A stretch of 64,000 nucleotides of DNA from Cephalotus follicularis (lineage: Eukaryota; Streptophyta; Magnoliopsida; Oxalidales; Cephalotaceae), in contig BDDD01001576.1 of NCBI GenBank assembly GCA_001972305.1, forward strand, positions 124,001-188,000. Reading direction: 5' to 3'. Of this stretch, positions 56,371 through 64,000 are shown one piece after another. The notes beneath the pieces were generated by a model, which was given only the letters and a program-made list of their open reading frames with translations, was not told the origin of the DNA and searched no databases. The position numbers were made by a program, and so were the translations under genes. Numbering within the stretch: the stretch's first letter is position 1; every line of letters begins with the position of its first letter.

Positions 56371-56610
56371 TCGATCGTGTTGCGATCGTATGAATCGTTA
56401 TTGAGCGTATAGTGATCGTTTGAACCGTTGTTGAGCGGTTAGTGATCGTATGAATCGTTATTGGAGGGATAGTGATCGTTTGAACCGTTGTTGAGCGGTT
56501 AGCGATCGTATGAATTGTTATCGAACGGTTAGTAATCGAACGTATCGTTGTTGAATGGATAGTGACCGAATGGGTCGTTATTGATCGGATAGTGGTCGAG
56601 TGGACTGTTA
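56371..56610 (+). repeat. 30-bp period tandem repeat, Gy7 interior
   Basis: About eight units of the form GATCGTATGAATCGTTATTG followed by about ten more bases. Line-by-line alignment shows an exact 30-base period, with type alternation (GTATGAATCGTTATT/GTTTGAACCGTTGTT every 60). Since 30 is a multiple of three, the - strand has an open frame of 121 codons (56357-56722) made of a degenerate Ser/Thr/Ile decapeptide repeat. This is probably a by-product. Confidence 0.93.
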
Positions 56611-58010
56611 TCTGATGGATGGGCATTGCACGTATGCTCGAAATAGATTGCGAGTGAACGGATATTGACCGTAAACGGCTATGGACCGTAAACGAACGTG
56701 AAATGCAATGGATAGAGCACAATCATGGATTGGCACAGGACGAAAGGCCCCGGATGACGGTATATGGTAGAGTTACTGATGACGTATTGTGTTATGACTT
56801 GTATAAATGTGAAATGACATTGTTCACATTGCTTATGCTATGTACGCATCTCATATGATTGACATTATATACACATCTGCTACACCTCTACACTCATTTA
56901 TTACTTATGTGTATTATACACAGCCATTGGCTGCTGATCTGTTTTGTTGAAATGAAGTGGGTCAGGTTTAAGTTCAGGTTCAGGTGGACGCGTCAGTGAT
57001 TAGACAGTCCAAGTGCAGGGTAAGAATCTATATTCTTTGATCTATGGTTGTATGAGGTATTTGATGTAGATGGACAGTGTATTTACATTATATGACTTGC
57101 CGACTTGTGGCAGTGCGTGAATATAAATGTGTGTTGATGTATTGGACCTGCCGGCATGTGGCAGAGCATCATTTGATCGATGTATGATATTATTGGATAT
57201 GATCAGACCCATCATTTGAGGTTTTGACGCGATTATACTTCGCATGCGTATGGTATTATTGGATATGATCAAACCCATCATTGAGGGTATTGAAAGGATT
57301 GTCCTCTGCATGCAAATGATATACTGGATTTAGTTGTGATGTAGTCTGGTGTGGGCAGAGCCCCCAGCATATAGATTGTGATGAGATATGAGGGTTAAAC
57401 TCCAAACACATATAAACTGTGGTTTATCAGGTGGCATGGAGTCCGATAAACGAATGCTTCATGCCGAAATTTCGAGAGATCTTAAGAGTTTGATTTTAAT
57501 GGATTCATCACTTGAGATGTTAGAATGATGATTCGGATCTAAATTGTGGTTTTTGAGGGCTGAGCCCAATTGTGAACTGTTGGTTCCTCCTTCGGGAGTG
57601 TGAATGTATAAATTGTGTTTTCCTTACAGGGGGCATAGTCCTGTAAACGAATACTTCATGCCCGATTTTCGGGAGATTATAAGAGTTGAAATGTATTCAA
57701 CTGATTATTCCACTGGCAGGATGTGATTGTTTAGAGTTCTAGCTTATAGCACTTTTGAGTATGATTGACGTATGATTGTTGCGAAACTGTGCTGGATATA
57801 CCAGTGTAGGATCCTTACTGTTGGGAGATTGAAAGTGATTAACTGAATAAGTGCTAATTGGAGTTATTTGGAGTTACGGAATAATAATGGGTAAGATGTT
57901 GGGTTCTTGGAAACCTAGTGATATGGATATAGTATGGTTACAGATTGAACGGATACAGATTGTGCGGTTATGGAACGTGCGGTCATAAGCCATATGGTTA
58001 TGGATCGTAT
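56611..58010 (+). other. Gy7 interior, non-coding
   Basis: About 1.4 kb with no domain. It matches the complement of Gy8 interior sequence in several blocks (for example CTGCCGACATGTGGC-like phrases near 57095-57170, TGAGGGCTGAGCCCA near 57555). It includes a small duplication with phrases TTGGATATGATCA(G/A)ACCCAT at about 57190-57280. Confidence 0.75.
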
Positions 58011-58181
58011 GCTTATGAATTGTTTGATGTGGATGAGCTGTGGTCGCAAGCCTATCGCTCCAGTTTCTCCGTACATCCGGTGATTAGCAAGATGTATCGA
58101 GATCTGAAGCTCGACATTGGTGGAAGTGTGATGGTAATACCATGGGTTTGGAAAGCCACATGGAATGAGAGGAAGAAGTGA
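58011..58181 (+). pseudogene. pol: Gy7 integrase vestige
   Basis: A short piece reading DELWSQAYRSSFSVHPVISK, then MYRDLK. It matches the HHCC region of gypsy integrase (in Gy4: GAHKSQYNIHPGSTKIYQDM). The second histidine and the KMYRDL block are kept. No core domain follows. It is the only pol trace in Gy7 and lies just before the polypurine tract. Confidence 0.6.
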
Positions 58182-58236
58182 AGCCATTCTACCGTCACAT
58201 GTTTAATCTAGGGAATCTCGGGACGAGATTTCTTTA

Positions 58237-58249
58237 AGGAGGGGAGGAT
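58237..58249 (+). promoter_or_regulatory. Gy7 polypurine tract
   Basis: AAGGAGGGGAGGA directly before the 3' LTR TGTAACGCC. Confidence 0.92.
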
Positions 58250-61200
58250 GTAACGCCCCGAATTTCATAAATAATTATTATGAAATTGGTGCGTGTACGA
58301 TCGTAATAAAATCGATAGAGCCCGGAGGGCTGAAAAGGCATTACGCATTTAAGCCATAATCGTGTTAGCTAAGACGGCTAATAAAACCTATTTTTAATGC
58401 GTGACAATAAAGCCCAAATGCTTGCAATATTATTGCGATTATTTTTGTGGTCGTTTGGATAATTTATGTCGCGATTCGCGGAAAAATCGGGACCCAGACT
58501 TTAGTATTTTACCAGTAAATACAAAAGGGAAGCTAAGAGAATAAAGGGAGGGAGAGACCACACACGGGCGCATCACGCGCTCATGGAAGAAAAGAACAGC
58601 AGGCGCTTTGCGCGCCTGCCCAGGGAGAGAAAGCGAGAGAGATTGAGAGAGAGATCGGAGCAGAGGGAGAGAGATCACGCCGGAGCCAGCTACCGGACCG
58701 GGAGAGCGCGGTGGTCAACCAAGGCACGCCACCGACCGGTAATCTCTTCCTCCTCCTTCTCTTTTTCTTCTTTTTCCTTTCTTCCCCGTCGTTGTTCGCG
58801 CAAGCTGCCGGCGTTCCCGGTGCCATTAGCGTCGCGGGTGGCTTGGGTTTTGGTGTAGATGGCTAATTCTTGCCATTTTGACCATCGGTGAGGCATGATT
58901 CGGCCGAAATCACTAGGCTGAGTCGACTCAGCGAGTCGACTCACGGCCGCCCGAGACCGCGCTTTTGGCACCGAGTCTCGGCAAGTCACGGGCATCGGTG
59001 TGTAGGACTGGTGAATGTGTGGCATTTTTGGGTGGTGATCGGACCTGTGGAGGTCCGGCGAGTTGACTCTGTGAGTCACGACTCACTACCGGCCGTGGCG
59101 CGGCATTCGGCGCTGGTTCCCGGTGAGTCTTGACCGGTTTTGAGTAGACCGTTCAATGTGGAACCCGTTGGTGGGTGTTTCACCGCCTGGTTGTGTCGGT
59201 CGGATTCAGGCCGGCGTTTCGGCGACGAAAATGTTTTGTGTGTCAAACATAACGGAAATGTGTCGTATGTGCAGTGTGTGAGTGGCCATTGGATTTGGCG
59301 TTGAGGAACTGACCAATCGACAAGAACCGGCTTCGGTTCAACGGTTTTCGAAAAGGTTTGACAAATGAACGTGCAGCTCGACTGTATGCTGTAACAGGTA
59401 GGGGATTTTATAATTGTGGTTTATGTTCAGTTATAATGGATATTCATAAATGAATTGCATGCAATAGACTGTGATATGAGCATGAATGTGTGTTGTTGTT
59501 GATGAATGCTATGAATTGATTTGGATTGGTTGAGAATTGCATGTGTTTAAACTGCTGTTTTGACCTACAGATGTAAATCCAGTCGACTGCCAAGGCGGGC
59601 AGCCGACTGGCGAGCTGGAATAGCCGGCTGTTCAGTGTGAACAGCTGACTACTCAATGACAAATAGCCGACTGGACGTAAGAACCAGTCGACTGTTCATA
59701 CGTTTAATGGAAAACACCTGCAGAAGGTTGAGTAGTCGACTACCGAGAGAGGGCAGCCGACTGGATGGGGAAAGCAGCCGACTGTCAAAAGGAGACAGCC
59801 AACTGTTAAGAGAGGCAGCCGATTGTGGATAGCACAGCCGACTGTTTGGGATGACAGTAGACTGTCCACGTGTCACTTCACCCGGATTCCCTGAGATGGC
59901 AATGCTGGGGTGAATGGCGATGTAGAAGATACGTACTGTTCACGAAACAGCCGACTGTCTTGAGGAGACAACCGACTGTTATGCGATCAGCCGACTGTCA
60001 AATATGAGACGGCCGACTGCTAAGGGAGGCAGCCGACTGCCAAATCGGGGACCGCTGACTGTTTAAAGAAAACAGTCGACTGTCATGAGGAAACAGCCGA
60101 CTGTCATGAAGCGGCAGCCGACTGTTGAGAGACTGACTTGCACGTTGAGCATATGTTTTGCATTGCATTTTGATGTGTAATGAATTGGTGATTGGAATGT
60201 GATTGATTCTAAAGTGTTTTTATTCATTTTAGAAACGTGTTCATGATTTTATATAAATCATTATTTGATATGAAAATATATATTTTGATAAATGTATGTT
60301 TTCAACGGATTGAAACATGGTTTCAAAGATGCAATACGTTTTGATATAAATGTATTATTTCCAGTACTTTATAAACTAGTTGGAAACGATTTGAAAGGAA
60401 TTGATTTGTTGATTGTGATTGATGCCGTACTGGCTGGGGTGACGGAGTGTCACTGATGGCTGGTGGCGAGATGTTCTCCTAGGTGCCAGGAGATGGCTAA
60501 GGACGCCCAAGTACAATGTTACCTTACACATAGTGCGGGTGGCACGGGTTACCATGTTTGCTGAACATAGCGTGCGAGCATTCATGAGTTTGATTTGTTG
60601 CCTTACTTCGTGACCCGGGAGTCGGGGGCTGGAGTAAGAGTACGACGTCGGGGCCAGGAGATGGCGGCGCTCTTCGTACCGATTCGTTTGGATTGATTTT
60701 GTCCTTTGAGACATGATTGATGATTTGTTGGTTGTAGCCACTTGGCATGGTTGCACCTTTTGGCATATATGTATACACATATGTATATGTACATGTGGCG
60801 ATATATATATATATATATTGCATCATGAGTGCATTCATTTCGTGACATTCATTATCACTGACCTTGAATTACATTTATGATTTAGCTGAGTGAGGACAAA
60901 GGCTAACCCCCTACTATTGCAGATTGATGCAGTGACCTGGATATCGACCGTGCGCGATGAATCTGTGGGGAGATGGAGTTTTTTTATTAAATAAATGTTG
61001 TAACATGTATTGAGACCAGTATTATTTTGTATTTATGTATCATGGTGTTGAACAACTTTTGATCACACCTCGTTTGAGGGCTTTTTAACAATGGTTCAAT
61101 GATGTTAGTTGTTGGAATCGTGTGGTATGGGACACATGATTCAAGTTGTTGTTCAGCTTATCATTAAATGCTTTCACAGTTGTTGATGGGATTGATGTTT

Positions 61201-61281
61201 TTTATTTTATCGTATTTTTATAAGCTGAATATTTGTGTTAAATTGCCATGACTTATGTTGTTAAAGAAGCGGCCTGTGACA
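58250..61281 (+). repeat. Gy7 3' LTR
   Basis: 3032 bp, complete. GC-rich first third with GA-repeat stretch (58590-58670) and two perfect GAGTCGACTC palindromes at 58920-58929 and 58933-58942. The CAGCCGACTG array is at 59576-60128, the TATA candidate at 60801-60818 and the CTGAGTGAGGAC module at about 60886. Its last bases (TTATGTTGTTAAAGAAGCGG, then CCTGTGACA) differ from the 5' LTR end (TTATGGGGTGTGACA). Confidence 0.94.
59576..60128 (+). repeat. CAGCCGACTG word array in Gy7 LTR
   Basis: About 22 occurrences of CAGCCGACTG or one-step variants (CAGTCGACTG, TAGCCGACTG, CAGCCAACTG, CAGCCGATTG, CGGCCGACTG) at mostly 19-24 base spacing, broken by a repeat-free stretch at about 59875-59945. It resembles the array in the unrelated copia LTR at 43897-44410. 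Confidence 0.93.
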
Positions 61282-61286
61282 ACCAT
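61282..61286 (+). repeat. Gy7 target-site duplication, right copy
   Basis: ACCAT, matching 46840-46844. Co4 resumes here. Confidence 0.95.
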
Positions 61287-62211
61287 TATACGTGGATAGC
61301 AGTTGCTCAAAGCACATGACGAGTGACAAAAGCCTCTTCTTTGATCTTAAAGAAGTTGATGGAGGAAAGGTCACCTTTGGAGACAACAACAAAGCCAAGA
61401 TTGTTGGTATTGGCTCGATAGGTAACGAATTCAATATCTTAATTGAAAATGTTTCTTATGTTGTAGGCCTTAAGCATAATTTTCTTAGTGTTAGTCAATT
61501 GTGTGATAAGGGATATAAAGTTAATTTTGAATCCTCACTTTGTCACATTATTGACACTAGCACCAATGATGCAAAGTTTGTTGGTCATAGACAAGGAAAT
61601 GTGTATGTTGTGTATTTAAAAGAAATGTTTTCCAAAAATGTTTGTTTTAATGCTAACACAAATGATAAATGGCTTTGGCATAGACGTTTGGGCCATGCTA
61701 GCATGGATGTTCTAGCTAAAATTTCTAGAAAATATTTAGTCATCGGTTTGCCTAAAATGAAATTTGAAAATGACAAACTTTGTGATGCTTCTGCACAAGG
61801 CAAACAAACTAGAACTTCTTTTAAAGCCAAAAATGTTGTTTCAACTACTAGGATTTTACAACTCTTGCACATTGACTTATTTGGACCAACTAGAACTCTA
61901 AGCATTTGTGGTAAACAATATGGCCTAGTTATAGTAGATGATTACTCTAGATTTACTTGGGTCATATTTTTAGCTTTAAAGAGTGATGCTTTAGATTCCT
62001 TCATTAAATTTGGTTGACGAATTCAAAACGAAAAGAGTCTATCTATTGTAAGCATACGTAGTGATCACGGAAAAGAATTTGAAAACCTTGGTTTTGAAAA
62101 TTTTTGTGATGAACTTGGTATTCACCATAACTTCTCAGCTCCTAGAACTCCTCAATAAAATGGTGTTGTTGAAAGGAGGAATAGAACTCTAGAAGAAATG
62201 GGGAGAACCCC
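61287..62211 (+). pseudogene. pol: Co4 protease, pre-integrase and integrase core
   Basis: From 61292: DSSCSKHMTSDKSLF (protease, with DSS in place of the usual DSG), GGKVTFGDNNKAKIVGIGSI, NVSYVVGLKHNFLSVSQLCD, the pre-integrase WLWHRRLGHASMDVLAKIS, and integrase LLHIDLFGPTRTLS (first Asp), YGLVIVDDYSRFTWVIFLAL. A TGA at 62015-62017 is followed in the same frame by SIRSDHGKEFENLGFENFCD (second Asp), a TAA at 62156-62158 where PQQNG is expected, and NGVVERRNRTLEEM (Glu). A frameshift near 62200 leads to the next block. Confidence 0.92.
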
Positions 62212-62979
62212 ATGCCCCGTGAAAATAATTTGCCTAAATATCTTTGGGCTGAAGCCGTGAACACCGCTTGCTATATAATAAATAGAGTTATGATTCGGTC
62301 CATTTTAAAGAAAACCCCATATGAGCTTTTCAATGATAGAAAACCAAATGTTAGTCATTTGAGACCTTTTGGTTGCAAGGTTTTTATTTTAAACAATGGG
62401 AAAGATAATCTTGGTAAATTCAATGCCAAGAGTGATGAAAGAATATTTTTAGGTTACTCTTTAAATTCTAAAGCCTATAGAGTATTCAATAAGAGGACTT
62501 TAATTATTGAAGAATCTATTCATGTATTATTTGAAGAGTCTAATAGTGCTCTGAGAAAGGGAGATGTTGTTGATGATGTAGGTATCTTGGACCAAATGGA
62601 AGGCTTGGACATCTCCAAAGATGATGTTGAAGTTGACAAAATTGAACAAGAAGGTGTAAATGAAGAAGAACTCCAACAAATTCAAGTCACCAAGAAGCCC
62701 GTAGCAAGAAGAGAAAGAGAGTATGTTAAAAACAACGAGGTAATCAGTAATCCTACCGAAGGGGTAAGAACTCGCTCCTCTCTTAGGGAGTATTGTGATA
62801 ATGTAGCTTTTATTTCAAATATCGAACCCAAAAATGTTTTTGATGCTTTAAAAAATGATTTTTGGATTATGGCCATGCAAGAGGAACTAAACCAATTTGA
62901 AAAGAGTAATGTTTGGTCCATAGTTCCTAGGCCTAAAAATCAATCCACTATTGGAAGAAAATGGATGAAAATGGGTTAG
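62212..62979 (+). pseudogene. pol: Co4 integrase C-terminus to RT start
   Basis: An open frame of 255 codons: LPKYLWAEAVNTACYIINRV, LKKTPYELFNDRKPNVSHLR, PFGCKVFILNNGKDNLGKFN, ERIFLGYSLNSKAYRVFNKR, an acidic linker, then FDALKNDFWIMAMQEELNQF and NVWSIVPRPKNQSTIGRKWM. At 62960 the RT N-terminus is broken by a small deletion: the usual WVFRNKxDENG is reduced so that KWM runs into DENG in another frame. Confidence 0.9.
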
Positions 62980-63720
62980 TTATTAGAAATAAAGCTAGAT
63001 TAGTTGCACAAGGTTATAGTCAAGAAGAAGGCATTGACTATGATGAGACCTTTGCTCCCATAGCTAGATTAGAAACTATTAGATTGTTAATGGCCTTTGC
63101 ATGTTTTAAAGGTTTTAAATTGCATCAAATGGATGTCAAAAGTGCAGTTTTAAATGGCGTTATAAATGAGGAAGTTCATGTTGAACAACCTCCGGGTTTT
63201 GAAAACGTGCACTTTCCCGATCATGTTTTTAAATTATCAAGAGAACTTTATGGTTTAAAGCAAGCACCAAGATCTTGGTATGAAAGGCTTTCTAAATTTC
63301 TCTTGGAAAAATGATTTTAAAAGAGGTTTAGTTGACAAAACTCTTTTTGTAAAAACCAAGCTTAATGACATATTATTATACAAATTTATGTTGATGACAT
63401 CATTTTCGGTTCTACTAATAATTCTCTTTGTGTTGAGTTTGCTAACATTATGCAAGGTGAATTCGAGATGAGTATGATGGGTGAACTCAAGTACTTCCTT
63501 GGATTTCAAATCTCTCAAGGAAATGAAGGCACCTTCATCAACCAATCCAAATACACAAAAGATCTACTCAAATGATTTGGAATGGAGAACTCAAAGCCTT
63601 TCAAGACTTTGATGAGCACTACTACCAAACTCGACAAAGATGAGAATGGTAAAGAGGTAGATCAAAAACTCCATACAAGCATGATAGGATCTCTCCTTTA
63701 TCTTACCGCTAGTAGACCTG
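62961..63720 (+). pseudogene. pol: Co4 reverse transcriptase
   Basis: RT blocks: NKARLVAQGYSQEEGIDYDE, TFAPIARLETIRLLMAFACF, LHQMDVKSAVLNGVINEEVH, VEQPPGFENVHFPDHVFKLS and ELYGLKQAPRSWYERLSKFL. A frameshift at about 63312 is followed by DKTLFVKTKLNDILLY, another slip, and the active site YVDDIIFGST (YVDD at 63387-63398), then MMGELKYFLGFQISQ, a TGA near 63572, and SMIGSLLYLTASRPDIM. The catalytic motif is intact but the frame is broken in at least three places. Confidence 0.92.
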
Positions 63721-64000
63721 ATATTATGTGTAGTGTGTGTCTTTGTGCTAGGTTTCAATCTTCACCTAAAGAAACTCACTTAATTGCGGTTAAGCGAATC
63801 TTTAGATATCTTGCATATACCCCCTTACTAGGTTTGTTTTATTCAAATGATTCTTTGTTTAACTTGCATGCTTTTTCCGATGTCGATTATGGTGGTTGTA
63901 AACTAGATAGAAAGAGCACTAGTGGCACTTGCCAATTTCTTGGTAATTCTTTAGTGTCATGGTTTTCTAAGAAACAAAATGGTGTTGCTCTTTCCACCAC
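63721..64000 (+). pseudogene. pol: Co4 RNase H, cut by window end
   Basis: In the RT frame: FQSSPKETHLIAVKRIFRYL, FSDVDYGGCKLDRKSTSGTC (first acidic residues) and FLGNSLVSWFSKKQNGVALS, the start of the copia RNase H. It continues past 64000. The usual SDADxAGD reads SDVDYGGC. Confidence 0.9.

Larger units (their letters stand above)
46845..61281 (+). mobile_element. Gy7: non-autonomous gypsy element inside Co4
   Basis: TGTAACGCCCCG at 46845 to CTGTGACA at 61281, flanked by ACCAT. 5' LTR in two pieces (46845-47425 and about 54626-55556, split by Gy8), PBS 55561-55572, interior 55557-58249 of only 2.7 kb, polypurine tract 58237-58249, 3' LTR 58250-61281. The interior has no open gag-pol, only a vestigial gag start, a 30-bp repeat block and a short integrase vestige, so it would depend on a partner element. 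LARD-like by structure. The chromovirus relationship is inferred from the gag and integrase vestiges. Confidence 0.92.
43766..64000 (+). mobile_element. Co4: SIRE-like copia retrotransposon, split by Gy7
   Basis: A + strand copia element. 5' LTR 43766-45002 (left edge approximate), PBS 45005-45016, gag 45075-46844, then Gy7, then protease, integrase, RT and RNase H from 61287 to the window end. The 3' LTR is outside. The LTR end (CTATTCACCCCCCCTCTAG and so on), the long gag with a coiled middle, and the protease start DSSCSKHMTSD fit the SIRE/Maximus lineage. Multiple stops and frameshifts make it a pseudo-element. Confidence 0.9.

Noticed and set aside
56357-56722. A 121-codon - strand frame with a Ser/Thr/Ile decapeptide repeat.
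   Set aside because: It is produced by the 30-bp DNA array in phase with codons; no start context, domain or matching frame in Gy8.
1-64000. Host protein-coding genes or tRNA/rRNA genes.
   Set aside because: Every recognisable domain is retrotransposon-derived; initiator tRNA-Met-like strings are 11-14 base primer-binding sites next to LTR ends, not tRNA genes.
1-64000. A previously undescribed defence, biosynthetic or regulatory gene system.
   Set aside because: No non-retrotransposon coding sequence was found. The only candidates for something new are the non-coding motif arrays reported above.

Overview
This window is plant nuclear DNA made almost entirely of nested LTR retrotransposons. 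I found no host gene, rRNA, tRNA or CRISPR array. The plant assignment rests on Ty3/gypsy chromovirus polyproteins with a chromodomain (Tekay/Del-like), Ty1/copia polyproteins of plant type, and primer-binding sites (PBS) of the form TGGTATCAGAGC that match plant initiator tRNA-Met. The species cannot be named. The element names below (Gy1-Gy8, Co1-Co4) are local labels.

Layout, left to right. 1-2640: Gy1, a + strand gypsy fragment (end of 5' LTR, PBS, gag with two zinc knuckles). 2640-41310: Co1, a - strand copia element split by a 30.7 kb insertion at 6717-37426. That insertion is Gy2, a + strand chromovirus flanked by the exact 5-bp target duplication TTGCT. Gy2 carries two insertions of its own. 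The first is Gy3, a solo LTR at 11225-22301 (duplication ATCGT), which is split by Gy4, a - strand deleted chromovirus at 13185-21830. The second is Co2, a + strand copia at 24911-34258 (duplication TTAGC). The interior of the Gy2 polyprotein can therefore be read in three blocks: 9718-11224, 22302-24910 and 34259-34528. 41311-43043: Gy5, a - strand gypsy gag start with a truncated 5' LTR. 43044-43429: Co3, a copia integrase scrap. 43430-43765: start of a gypsy-like LTR (Gy6). 43766 to beyond 64000: Co4, a + strand SIRE-like copia split by Gy7 at 46845-61281 (duplication ACCAT). The 5' LTR of Gy7 is broken by Gy8, a - strand array LTR-internal-LTR-internal-LTR at 47426-54625 that contains a 260-base assembly gap (52276-52535) and a 4,761-bp-offset near-identical duplication.

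Every polyprotein seen has stops, frameshifts or deletions, so none looks autonomous. Gy4 is a gag-to-RT deletion derivative. Gy7 and Gy8 have almost non-coding interiors with only vestiges of gag and integrase, like LARD-type non-autonomous elements. Co1 and Co2 are related copies of one copia group found at two levels of the nest, so that group was active both before and after Gy2 inserted.

The most unusual signal is not coding. LTRs of unrelated families (Gy2 and Gy7 gypsy, Co4 copia) carry irregularly spaced arrays of a GTCGAC-centred near-palindromic 10-mer (CAGTCGACTG, mostly as CAGCCGACTG or CAGTCGGCTG). Other gypsy LTRs (Gy3, Gy4, Gy5) carry a different GTCGAC-centred word (AGCGTCGACGCT and decayed forms). 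Two further exact-period arrays (30 bp and 21 bp) lie in Gy7/Gy8. I know of no described function for these arrays.
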